Source: Datisca glomerata (Eukaryota > Streptophyta > Magnoliopsida > Cucurbitales > Datiscaceae). From it: a stretch of 64,000 nucleotides of DNA. The notes beneath the pieces were generated by a model that worked only from the letters and a program-made list of their open reading frames with translations, made no database searches and was not told the DNA's origin. The stretch is from assembly GCA_003255025.1 (NCBI GenBank), contig QANY01002785.1:211043-275042 (forward strand), read 5' to 3'. Below, piece by piece: positions 43,206 to 55,345 of the stretch; the first letter of the stretch is position 1; each line of letters starts with the position of its first letter. Position numbers and translations under genes: made by a program.

Positions 43206-44440
43206 AGTTATGAATAACTCCACCATAAAATCATATTGAAACCAAGTCCATTTTATATTACTCTACGTAACTTTCTTTGACCTATTATTCATTTTGCAAT
43301 GCCCTTCCATAATATAGTACCGTATATAATTAGTTTACGTATCATCGACCTAATATTTATACACTTCTTTTTATCCTTAGTAACTAAATTCATTACCGGC
43401 GAACTATGATAAATTTCATACTTGATTCATGAAGTAAAATGATCAAATATCTAGGACTCCACCAAAGGTACAAAGTGCATAGTTTACAGTGACCACATAA
43501 ATGAAATACCTATGAGGTACTACGTCACTTAGTTAAAAAAGTCTATTGATTCTCCTATTGAGAATCTATGGACTCACTATCAAATAATCTAGCCGTCCAA
43601 CCTACAAAATATATTGACTCATAGATTCTCATTCATAATAGATCAAAATGACTACACTAGTAAATATGAGCTCACAACTCTCTCAAGATTGAGAGCACTC
43701 ATAAAATCATAGCAACCAGTCTTGTTTTTCATTTGATAGTAATTTATTGAAAAAAGAACTCATTAGTCCTTCAATGCATTCCACATGCACTAGTGCATTA
43801 ACTAGATACTCCTCCTAGTTACCAAGGTAATTCGCTCTATGTAATTGAGTTAATGTACTATAATCTTTATTTAATAAAGCACCCAGCTTCAGTAGACTAT
43901 GAAATTTAATATTTACAAGTCATAAAGAACTCTTACTTTACACATACCATGTGCCTCTGAGCTAAACTCCATAGCATAAAGAGTATAGTACTAAATGCTT
44001 GTGGACCTTCTACTAAAAATATTCACAATTTATATATAAGAATGTCAATTATACATACCTTGTGGCTCTGACCTAAGCTCCATAAAGCGCCAAGCTTTAG
44101 TAGACAATGAAATTAAGTATTTACAAAATCATAAAGAACTTTTAATTTACACATACCATGTGCCTCTGAGCTAAACTCCATAGCACAAAAAGTATAGTAC
44201 TAAATGCTTGTGGACCTTCTACTAAGAATATTCACATTTTATATAAAAAGAATGTCAATTATACGTACCTTTTGCTTCTGAGTTGAACTCCATAGCACAA
44301 AAAGTGTAGTATTAAATGCTTATGGACATTCTGCTAAGAATATTCACATTTTATATATAAGAATATCAATTTGTTAATTATTCATAAGATAAATTGTCAA
44401 AATTATATAGATTTCTCATGCTTTTGCACACAATTCTAAA
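43206..44440 (-). repeat. Copia-D 3' LTR region with ~209-bp internal repeats
   Basis: AT-rich. CACATACCATGTGCCTCTGA plus GCTAAACTCCATAGCA recurs at 43941 and 44150 (209 bp apart), with weaker relatives near 44057 and 44264. Each is followed by AGTACTAAATGCTTGTGGAC and AATATTCACA. It lies directly beyond the RNase H end of Copia-D, where the 3' LTR is expected. Exact LTR borders are not resolved. Confidence 0.6.
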
Positions 44441-47110
44441 AATCTCCCACTTCCCCTAACGCACATCTTGTGCGAGCCTAACACCAATATTCTCTACATG
44501 AGACTTAAAAAAACTAGTAGTTAAAGTCTTTGTAGATGGGTCTGTAAAATTATCTACTGATGCAATCTAAGAGATAACTATATCTCCTTGCTGTACAATC
44601 CCCCTAATAAGATGATACTTTCGCTCTATGTACTTTCCTCTCAATGGTTTCGAGGTTTCTTAGATTGCGTGATTGCTTCAGTGTTATGACAAGAAATTGA
44701 TATAGGGAGTCTCTGAATAGTGTCAATCTTCAGCTCTATTACGAACTTATGGGCCAGAAAACTTCCTTCATCATTTCTAAGGCAACTACATATTCACCTT
44801 CTATGGTTGAGTCCGCAATACAATACTGTTTTATGCACCGCCGAGTAACTGCTATGCCTCCTAGAGTAAACCCATAGTCCGAGTTATATTTTGTGAGTCT
44901 CTATCAGGTTGAAATCTGAATCCATATATACTATAGGTATGAGTCTCTATCAGATTGAAAATCTAAATCCATCATTCTTCTAAGAAACTTGAATATACGC
45001 TTTATAGCTATCTAGGGCTCTCGTCATGGATTTGATTGATATCTGCTGACCATGCCTACTGCAAAACAAATATCTAGTTTGGTATATAGCATAACATACA
45101 CAAGACTTCCCATTGTCGAAGCATAGAACACTGCTTTAATTCTATCTATCTCATCATGTCTCTTAGGACACGGGTCCTTAGATAGACGGATCCCATGCCC
45201 AAAAGGTAATAAACTTTTCTTAGAATCATTGCAAATGATTTTATATTCTTATTAATATACGTATACTATGATAACCTTGTATTTCTAGCTTTATGGTCAC
45301 GTATGACCTTAATCCCAATGACATATGCTGCCTCTCTCAAGTCCTCATATCAAACTTGTTAGACAACCATAAATACACGTTTGGCATTAATCCAACATCA
45401 TTTTCAATGAGAAAAACGTAGCCTACATAAAGAATCAAGAAAGCAATCATGTTTTCTTCCTTTCTTTTGTACACATAAGGTTCAGGGTTTTGATCAAAAC
45501 CAAAAGATTTTACTGCTTGATCAAATTTGATGTTCCACGACCTTAATGCTTGCTTAAGTTCATATATGGACCTACACAACTTGCACTTCGACAAAAAATT
45601 CTTCAGCTTAAGACATACAAATATTATCTTCAAGATCTCCATAAAAAAATGAGGTCTTGACATCCATTTGCTAAATCTAATAATCGAAATAAGTTGTTGA
45701 GGATAATAATATTTTTATTAACATAAGCATAGCTACCGGCGTAAGAGTCTCCTCATAATCAATCCCTTCTTTCTAAGTATATCCTTTCACAATAAACCTA
45801 GTTTTGAAGATTTCTACCCTCCCATCTATGCCTCTAATTCACTTGTAAACCCGCTTACACCGAGTGGGTTTAAGCCCTTTAGATGCTTGTACAAGCTCTC
45901 ATACTCCACTAGAGTACATGAAATCCATCTCAAATTTCATCACTTTGTACCAACAATCTGCATCTACATCATTTATAGCCTCTACGTAGTTCCTACTATC
46001 TATGTCATGCTCCTCAAGGAGATCCTCAAAAGTCTCTCCCGATAGCGTGTATCTCTTAGGTGGGTGTATTTCTCATCCACTAAAATGTGGTTGTATAGAA
46101 TTAGAAACTACTTCACCATCGTTCTCTCTATTAACCACACTCTCCGTAACTTTTTAAATTTCATCTAACTGGTTTTGCACATTAGTTCTCTTATTTGCCA
46201 AGTCTTTCATGACTATGTTGCTTCTAAATTTAATGTTTGTTATATAGTCATCTTCCATAAAAATAATGTTTTCTCTCACAAACACTTTCTGTTCCTTAAT
46301 ACTATAAAACAAATTACCTCTCGTTACTTTTGCAATACTTTATTAAAACACATACTTTTGACCTACGCCCTAACTTAGCAGCATTCTCCCTTAGTACAAC
46401 TGCTAGACAACCCCATATATGGAGATGGCCTATACTAGGCTTATGACCTTTCCATTGTTCTATTGGTATCCTGGGTACTGCCTTATAAGGCACAAGGTTT
46501 AGAATGTAAGCAGTTGCTTCCAAGGCATATCACCAAAAAGGACACATGGAGAGTGGAATAGCTCATCATAGATCTCACAATGTTTAAGAGTGTTATTTTT
46601 CTCGTTTCAACTACAACATTATATTGGGGTGTCCCAAGTGAGCGAGCTTGGATGTAATCTCATTATCTCTTCATTAGTCCTGAATGTCCTAGAGAGATCT
46701 TCACCTCCTCGACCTGACCGATGAGACTTAACCTATTTATCTAAGGCCTTTTCAACTTCCGCTCTAAAATCTTTCTATTTCTCAAAGGTTTTAGATTTAT
46801 GATGCATTAGATATATGATCCGTATCTTGAATAAACATCAGTAAATGTGAAAAAACACTCATAGCGGCCTCTTACCTTGAAACTCATTGGTCCACACAGG
46901 TCAATATATACTAACTCTAACAGTTTTACGGCTCTATGTCCTTTTGCGTTGAAAGGCCTCTTGGTAATTTACCTTCTATACATGATTCACAGACTTGTAA
47001 GGGCTCTAAACTCAAAGTTCAAAGAGGTCAATCTCTTATCAGTCTTTGGATCTTGTTTAGACTAATATGACACATACAAAAGTTACACATATATGTTTCA
47101 TTAGTTTGAG
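44441..47110 (-). pseudogene. Copia-D pol (GAG-pre-integrase, integrase, RT, RNase H)
   Basis: Read leftward. SQTNETYMCNFCMCHISLNK then IQRLIRD (about 47105-47035) is a GAG-pre-integrase whose WH..LGH signature is lost. Integrase pieces: FRAEVEKALDK and HRSGRGGEDL, where a catalytic Asp has become Gly. Integrase C-terminus: EATAYILNLVPYKAVPRIPI, GHLHIWGCLAVVL (46520-46400). RT: CRSIYELKQALRSWNIKFDQ, AVKSFGFDQNPEPYVYKRKE; the active-site YVDD reads YVGY near 45409-45430. RNase H end: RGKYIERKYHLIRGIVQQGD and SVDNFTDPSTKTL (about 44670-44520). Order and wording place it near Copia-C. Dead in at least two active sites. Confidence 0.88.
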
Positions 47111-48679
47111 AATTTTTTCTTCTTTTAAGGATACTATGCGAATGATTATCTACTTCAGTATCATGTAACATGAACCTTCTAGGAATGACAACAGACAAAT
47201 CTATTATGTTTGATATATACGCAAGTGCATGTGTCATTAATAAGTAATAAAGTGACAAGTGAGTGTCATTCTCCATGGGGATCGATGAAAAACAAGGCAA
47301 TTAATCAAATAAGTCTGATTGGAGTAGAGTAACAACAATGATCTTGAGTGTTAACTAAGCTAAGGGTAAAATAAAAGGATATTTATCTAAGGTGAGATAA
47401 AATAGAGCAACAGTTGCAGGGTAATGGACACAAAGTAGAGCATTAAAGATGTTATCAATAGTGACATTAGCTAGGACGGTTAATTCCCTGTGTCATTCAT
47501 ATTCCTAACTAAATTTGTCCAATCTACTATAATTTTGTATTACCATTAACCTCAACGCAAATATGTGCAACAAATTTCTTTCCTTGTAGTAATTAACTCT
47601 AATCTTAATTAACTTATTACTAAGCCAATTGGAGATTTGGGTTACCTATTATTTGTTCTAGTTGATTGGTTTATAGGGTGACCATATATTCCTATATTTT
47701 TCACTAACTGCTTATATCTATAAGATGCAAGCATCAAGTATTATTCAAGCTAAATCCATCGAATTAAACCTTTCCAGAATTCAACCCAACTTGTATCTTA
47801 CTAAAGATGGCCGGTCAATTAATAAGAATGTGCATTAAATATACTTGAATGAAATGCCATTAAAAATGAGCAAATCAAACTTCATTAATTAGGGATAAAA
47901 ACTTCGAAGTTATTTAACCATACTAGCTTAAAAGTTTTAGCTCATAACGAGCTTTAGAGAAAATCCAAGTATATTCATGGCCATTTAAAAAACTTATAGA
48001 AATGAAGCCTAGAGAAGAAGATACAATAAAATAGAAAAGGGCAAAGATGAAAATAGAAGAGGGAATAAATGAATATCCTCATTATTTGTCTTCTTCCTTG
48101 CGTCCTTTCTTACCTTTTCTATCATTTTCTTCTCTTCTCTCTCTACAGAAATGTCTCATGATTCTTAGTAAAGGTGTCGGCTCTCCCTTCCAAGAAGGTA
48201 TACTTACAAGAAATGGAGCCTTAGGATTTGGGCTTCAAACCTCCAGCAGGGACACTTATCGAGCAACAACACAGGCGGGGACCACTTGGAAATTAACAAC
48301 GCCAACTAGATAAGTACTATTCAGAGCGCACGAGCTTCTCTTTCTTCTGGAGGGTCATCTAGACTAAATAATAAAGTCCATGCTAGGTTTGTATCTATGC
48401 TGCTATAGCGACGTAGTTTCCGTGCTGCATCATTTTCTTCAACTACAACCCTTCCAAGAATTCCTATAAAAAAGCACATCCATATGCATGAACTGCTCAA
48501 AAACTACCAATTAAGCTAAAAATGGAGCTAAACTCCAAAAGATAACTAAAAAAGAAAAGAAAATCACATAGATAAGACTAGAAATTGATGCACCCCGCTA
48601 AGATTATTAATGAATTAGGCTTGAAAATACAAGGATAACTGTAACTTCTTTGATTTATTAAAACCTTATATTAATGTGC
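47111..48679. other. unassigned repeat-like sequence
   Basis: No gene supported. A plus-strand reading at 48047-48313 has no family motif. The sequence near 47218-47270 (CGCAAGTGCATGTGTCATTA, GTGACAAGTGAGTG) resembles wording I associate with high-copy plant LTR or terminal repeats, but I cannot name the family. Confidence 0.4.
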
Positions 48680-51600
48680 CATAACACACGTGCCTAAAAG
48701 ATTAATGCTTTGCTAAGTTCATCTCATATGGTCCTAGCATGTCATATTGAGTCGTTTTTACTCCCTCTACCACTAGAATCACCCAAATCAACCAAAACAC
48801 TCCAAGTTTTTATCCAAAACAGGTATTTAAGTTTGACCAACTTTGTGTCATTGGCCCTAAACACATATTGGTTGGTCTTTTTGACTCCTTTTGGCACCAG
48901 AAGCTACCAAAACAGCACAACTCTCAAAGTATTTATCCCAAATGAGTTTTTCGTGTCAATGTTTAGTTCGAGTACAAGTTAGCCAAATTCATTTTGTTTG
49001 GTCCTAAACACATCCCATTGGGTCTATTTGAATCCTTATGGAATTAGAAGCATCCTAAAAGATCAAAACGCTCAAAGTACTTATCCTAAATGTATTTTTT
49101 GTGTCAAAAGTCTTTTTGAGTGCAAGTTATGATGAAAATATTCAAGTTTAGTCATGTTCATCTTGTTTTGTCCCAAACATGTCTTATTGGGTCTTTTTGA
49201 CTCCCTATGGTAATAGAAGCTCCAAATAAGGCAACAATTCTCCAAATTCTCATTTCAAACGTCTTTGGTATCATAACTCATTTCGAGTACACGCTATGCC
49301 AAAAGATTCAATTTATCCATGTTCGTCTCGATTGGTCCTAAGCATTTTCCAATTGGTCTTTTTGTCTCTCTTTTGTACTTGAAGCGCCCAAAACTAGAAT
49401 AACACTCAAATTTCTTATTCTAAATGTCTATCTCGTGTCAAAACACTGTTCAAGCACACGTTGTGTCAAAAAGATTCGAGTACACGTTATGCCCATGTTC
49501 GTCTCGAGTACTCCTTATGGCATTCAAAGCTCCCAAACCAACCATAATGCTAAATTTTCTTTCACATTTATTAGGCGTCACAATTCAGCAAGAGCATGTT
49601 GTGCCCAACAGATTCAAGTTTAGCAAAGTTCATCTCATTTTGTTTTAAATATATTCTAATTGTTCTTGTTTACTCCTTTTGGCAATGGAAGCACCGAAAA
49701 TGCCCACAATTCCCAAAGTTATTATCCCAAATGCCCTTGTTGTGTCAAAAGTTAATTTGAGTGCAATCTATGTCCAAAAAATTCAAGTTTAGCCAAGTTC
49801 TTCTCGTTTAGTCCTAAACACATCATATTGGTTCTGTTTTAGTCCCTATGGAAATTAAAGCTCCAAAAACAAAAACAACACTCCATATACTTATTCCAAA
49901 CGTGTATTTTATACAAAAGTAAGTTCGAGTAGAAGTTATGCCCAAAAGATTGAAGTTTGGTCAAGTTTGTCGTGTTTGATCCTGAACACCTCACATTGGA
50001 TCTTTTTTACTCCCTATGGCACTAGAGGCTCCCAAAATAACCACAACATTCTAAGATCATATAAAAATGTGTATTTAGTGTCAAAGTCTATTCAAATGTA
50101 AGTTATGCCAAAAAGATTCAAGTTTAGCAACTTTGTCTTGTGGTCCTAAACAAGCCCCATTGAGTCATTTTTACCCCCTATGGCAATAGAAGCTCCTAAA
50201 TGACAAAAATGCTCCAAGTTCTTATCCCAGATGTGCATTCAGTGTAAAAAGTAGGTTTAAGTACAAGTTATGCCCAAAAGATTCAAAATAGCCATGTTTG
50301 TCTTGTTTGGTCCTAAGCATGTCACTTTAGGTCTTTTTGACACCCAATCGAACTAGAAGCACCCAAAATAACCAAAACACTCCTAGGCCTCATCCCAAAT
50401 GTATTTTTGGTGTCAAAATTCCATTTAAGTACAAGTTACGCCCAAAAGATTCAAGTTTGGTCATGTTCATCTCGTTTGGTCCTAAACACATCCCATTAAA
50501 TTTTTTTGACTCCCTATAGCACTAGAAGCTCCCAAAATGGCCTCAATGCTCCAAGTTGTTATGCAAAACGTGAAATTATTGTCAAAACCTTGTTCGAGTG
50601 CAAGTTATGCCCAAAAGATAGTTAAGCCAAATTTATCTTCTTTAGTCCAAAACACCTCCTATAGGGTCTTTTTGATACCCTATTGTATTAAAAGTACCCA
50701 AAATGGCCACAACGCTCAAATATCTTAACGTAAATGTGTTTTCCATGTAGAAAGTCTGTTCAAGTACAAGTTAAGACCAAAAGGTTCAAGTGTAGCTGAG
50801 TTTGTCTAGTTTGCTCCAAAACACGTCCCATTTGGGTCTTTTTGACTCCCTATGAAATTCGAAGAAATCTAAACAACCACAACGCTCCATGTTCTTTTAC
50901 AACACATGTATTTTGTGTCAAAACTCATTATGAGTACATGCTATGCCCAAAAGATTAAACTCAGTATGAGTACATGTATTTTTAGTCCATATTGTACTAG
51001 AAACTCCTAAAATGAATACAACGCTCCAAATTCTTATCCCAAACGTGTATTTGGTGTCTAAATTTATTTCAAATAAATGCTTTGCCCAAAAGATTCAAGT
51101 TTAGCCATATTCGTCTCGTTCGGTCATATGTTCCCTTTGGTCTTTTGACTCCCTTTAGCACTAGAAAGACCCAAAATGACCACAACGCTCAATGTTTTTT
51201 ATCCAAATGTGTTTTACATGTAAAAACTTTAGTCCGAGTACTTTCTATGCCCAAATGATTTAACTTTAGCCAAGTTCATCTTATTTGATCCTAAAGATGT
51301 CCAATTAGGTCTTTTTGACTCCCTATGGAAGAAGAAGCATGCAAAACAAAAATAACGCTCCAAATTACTATCCCGAATGTGTGTTGGATGTCAAAACTCA
51401 ACTCGAGTACACACATTGTCCAACTGATTCAAGTTTAGCCAAGTTATTCACTTTTTGTCCTAATCAAGTCCCATTGGGTTCTTTTGACTTCCTATGACCT
51501 TAGAACACCCAAAAAAACCACGACATCCCATGTTCTTATCCAACCATGTATTTGGTGTCAAAACTCAATTCAGTACATGTGATGCCCAAAAGATTCAAGT

Positions 51601-53941
51601 TTCCAAAGTTCCTCTTGTTTGGTCCTAAATACCTTTCATTTGGTCTTTTTGACTACGTATGGAACTAGAAGCACCCAAAACAATAACAACTCTCAACTCC
51701 CAAGACTTGTTTTGTATACAAAATGTCTATTCAAGTACAACTTATGCCCAAAAGATTCAAGTTTAGCCCAGTTCAGCTTATTTGATCCTAAACACGTCCT
51801 GTTGGGTCATTTTGACTATCCATAGCACTAAAAACACCCTAAACTAACTCGACACTCCAAGTTCTTATCCCAAATGTGTAAATTAATCTTGTTTTGTTGT
51901 AAATATGTTCCATTTGTTCTTTTTTACCCCCTTTGGCAATAAAATTACCCAAATGACCAGAACGCCAAATGTTCTTATCCCAAATGTGTTTTTTGTGTCT
52001 AAAATTAATGCGAGTACAAGCTACTTCCAAAAACTTCAAGTTTAGACAAGTTCATCTCCTTTGATCCTAAACACATCACATTGAGTCTTTTGAGTCCTAT
52101 GCCAATAGAAGCAATGACAACAACGCTTTTATTTTGTTATCCCAAACGTGTATTTTGCCTCACAAGTCAGTTCGAGTAGAAGTTGACCAAAAGATTGAAG
52201 GTTAAACAAGTTTGTCTTATTTGATCCTAAATACATTCCGTTGTGTCTTTTTGACTTCTTATGGAACTAAAGGCTCCCAAAATAATCACAATGATCTAAG
52301 ATCCTATCCCAAATGTGGATTTAGTATCAAAGTATTTTCAAATGTTAAGTTATGCCAAAAATATTCAACTTTACCCAAGTTTGTCTCATGGTCCTCAACA
52401 CCTTCCATTGGGTATTTTTGACTCACGATGGCATTAGAAGCTCCTTATATCATGAAAATTCTCCAAGTTCTTATCCCAAACGTGCATTTAGTGTAAAAAG
52501 TCAGTTCAAGTGAAAAGTTATGTCCAAAAGATTCAAGTTTAGCCATGTTCATCTTGTTCGGTCCTATTCATGTGCTTTTAAGTCTTTTACTCCCTATGGA
52601 ACTAGAAGCACTTAAAAAAAGCACAAAGCTCCAAGTTCTTATCCCAAACGTGTATTTTGCATAAAAAAAACTCCATTGAAGTACATGTTATGACCAAAAG
52701 ATTCAAATCTAGCCATGTTCATCTCGTTTGATCCTAAATATGTCATGTCAGGTCTTTTTGACTCCTTATGAGAGTAGAAGCTCCCAAAATGACCACAATG
52801 CTCCAGGTTGTTATCCCAAACTTTAAATTGGTGTCAAAATTCCGTTTTAGTACAAGTTATGCCCAAAATATTCAAGTTTAGTCAAATTCATCTTGTTTGC
52901 TCATAAACATGTCGATATGGTCTTTTTGACTCCATATGGCATCAGAAACACCCAATATGACCACAACACTAAACGTTCATAACCCATATGTGTTTTCATG
53001 TCGAAAGTCTATTCGAGTACAAGTTATGATCAAATGATTCAAGTTTAGCTGTGTTCATCTTTTTTAGTCCAAAACACTTTCCATTGAGTCATTCTAGCTT
53101 CCTATTGCATTCAAAGCACCCAAAACGACCATTACACTCCATGTTCTTTGCCCAAACATGCCTATGTCTAAAGGATTCAAGTCTAGCATATTTTGTCTTG
53201 TTTGTCCCTTTCAGCCCTATGATATAGGAAGCTCTCAAAACGAGATTAACGCTCCAAATTCATATATCATACTTGTAATTTGGTTTTAAAACTCATCTTG
53301 AGTACATGCAATGTCTGACATATTCATGTTTAGCCAGGTTCGCCTCTTTTGTTCCTATTTCGTCCTTTGATTCCCTTTAGCACTATAAACACCCAAAATG
53401 ACCACAACGCTCAAAATTCTTATCCCAAATGTGTTTTTTGTGTCAAAACTCACTTCTAGTAAATGTTATGGCGAAGTCATTAAAGCTTAGCCAAGTTCAT
53501 CTCATTTGGTCCTAAAGGCATCCTACTACGTCTATTTGACTCCTTGTGGAACTAGAGCACCCAAAACAAGCACAATGCTCCAAAATCTTATCCCAAAAGT
53601 GTATTAGGTGTTAAAACTCAGTTTGAGTTCATGTCCCAAACATGTATATGGTCTCAAACTCAGTTGCATACATGTTATGTCCAAAAGATTCAAGTGTAGT
53701 AAAGTTCGCCTTGTTTGGTTCTAAATATTTTCCGTTGGATCCTTTTAACTCCAAAGTGAAACTAAGAAGCATCCAAAACGACAACAAACCTCAAAGTTCT
53801 TACCCCAATGTGTTTTTAGCCCAATTCATCTCATTTGGTTCTAAATATGTCCCATTGAATGGTTTAGACTCCCTATGGTAGTAAAAGCATCCAAAACAAG
53901 CACAACGCTCCAAGTTTTTATCCTAGATATCCAGTGTAAAA
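48680..53941. repeat. ~168-bp satellite, block 2 (about 31 monomers)
   Basis: Head-to-tail monomers with landmarks TTTGGTCCTAAACACGTCCC, TTTTTGACTCCCTATGGCAC, TAGAAGC(A/T)CCCAAAATGACC, ACAACGCTCCAAGTTCTTAT, CCCAAATGTGTATTTGGTGT, GAGTACAAGTTATGCCCAAA and AGATTCAAGTTTAGCCAAG. Spacing of the CCTAAACAC landmark from 49003 on is 168, 165, (307, across an irregular region), 169, 168, 164, 167 and 169 bp. Monomers differ considerably and some carry partial deletions, so the array is old or slowly homogenised. Short open readings in every frame are by-products. No CENP-B-like motif was looked for systematically. Confidence 0.95.
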
Positions 53942-53949
53942 CTCTACAA

Positions 53950-54690
53950 CTTCTTCAGCAATATAACATTCACCAATGCAACCTTCTGAACGATTGTGAT
54001 TTCTTACATAACCCTTTAACACTTTCATATGTCGTTCAAATGGTTACATCCACCGCAAGTAAACCGGTCCACAGAATCATACCTCTCTAACAAGGTGCAC
54101 AATGAGATGAACCATAATGGTGAAGAATGTGGGAGGAATTTTTTTTTACAAGAATACATAACATCACAATAATTTCTTTTTGTAACACATCTAGTTGTGT
54201 AACATCTATAAACTTTACTATAGATTGCATTATAGAATGAACAAATTTTGGTGATTGCATATCCTACATGATCTAGTAATAATCCACATATCGCCACATG
54301 AAGTATGTGTTGCATTAATGTATGAAATCATGAGATTGCAACCCATTAAGACTAAGATCTTTCAAAGAAACCAGATCTTGAAAATTTGACAAATACCCTT
54401 CATGAACTTTTATGTTAGCTAATGTAGTGCATAGTTTCTTCTTTTCTGCTCGTGACAATTTGTAAGAAGATGGGGGTAGATATTTTTTTTTACATCGACT
54501 TTAGGCACTAATATGGTCTAATGCTCATTTCCACAAGGTCCATATGACTAGACAACCCATCTCTTGTCTTCCCAGAAATGTCAAACGGTGTTCCTATAAT
54601 ATTCATGCAAATATGATTTTCAATGTGCATAACATCGAGACAATGTCAAATATGTAAGCTTTTCCAATATTCTAGATTAAAGAAAATATA
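53950..54690 (-). pseudogene. tnp2-like transposase C-terminal fragment (CACTA-4)
   Basis: Minus strand with frame changes: HCLDVMHIENHICMNIIGTP, FDISGKTRDGLSSHMDLVEM (about 54640-54530), LPPSSYKLSRAEKKKLCTTL (about 54490-54430), KVHEGYLSNFQDLVSLKDLS, LNGLQSHDF, and further left pieces corresponding to the PPSFF, VHLVREV, CGPVYLRW and MKVLKGYV blocks of tnp2. The same domain as in CACTA-1, but from a different copy. The N-terminal two thirds are absent. Confidence 0.82.
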
Positions 54691-54710
54691 TTTCTTCTTG
54701 AAGTTTTATT

Positions 54711-54916
54711 AAAATGACTAGGCTTGGACATCCTGTCATTTTCTTAAACAAAACGATGGGGTTTCCACGCCCTGTCATTTTTTTAGTTGTATTAAAATGA
54801 TGGGGTTTGAGCCCCGTCGTTTTGTGTTTTTCTTTTATGAAAACGATAAGGTTTCTAGACCCCGTCATTTTTTTCCTTCTACTAATATGATGGGTAGTCT
54901 ACCTACCATCATTTTG
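54711..54916. repeat. five related ~32-bp foldbacks in tandem
   Basis: Units at about 54711-54742, 54750-54781, 54794-54823, 54840-54871 and 54885-54916. Each has the form AAAA(T/C)GATGGGGTTT...ACCCCGTCATTTT, i.e. a hairpin whose two arms are the same word inverted, spaced by 8-16 bp. Likely CACTA subterminal repeats. Confidence 0.85.
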
Positions 54917-55345
54917 TCAGTTTACCACCACAGCTCATCTATCTACCATCGTAAAGTTTGAAAAAGAAAGCAAAAGATGAAGGCTGCTGTATTTCCTGTG
55001 GTAACTTTATTTTTTATGCGCATCGTGAAAAAGCAAAATGGTAATAGTGAATGGTATCTGATTTTATAGAATACAAAAATACCTGTGAATGTTAATTCAC
55101 AAGGGTCCAAAACACATGTTAAACAAATTTGGTAAGGATCAGAAAACACTATTAAATGATGCTCTATAAGATCCAAAAAACCCCTATAAAAATGGGAACA
55201 ACAACAACATTTTTTGTAAGGGGTAAATGCCCTACGGAAAATGCGGACTTTTTACGAGATCGGCTAAAGTAGGCACCACGAGAACCTTGTGGATTACTTT
55301 TCACATGATTTTCTGCCTCCAATAGAATCCATATTTGTTGTAGGG
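54917..55345 (-). other. CACTA-4 right terminal region
   Basis: No coding motif. Reaches the terminal ATATTTGTTGTAG. Corresponds in position to the promoter side of CACTA-1, but I see no long similarity apart from the terminus. Confidence 0.45.

Larger units (their letters stand above)
53942..55345 (-). mobile_element. CACTA-4, 1.4-kb deletion derivative in the satellite
   Basis: Left end CTCTACAACTTCTTC at 53942 (one base off CACTACAAC). The right end's reverse complement CCCTACAACAAATATGG ends at 55345, nearly identical to the CACTA-1 right end. Contains a tnp2 C-terminal remnant and an array of foldbacks. The satellite stops at one phase on the left (after GTGTAAAA) and resumes at another on the right (GGCACTAGAAG), so part of a monomer was lost and no target duplication is seen. 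Confidence 0.62.
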
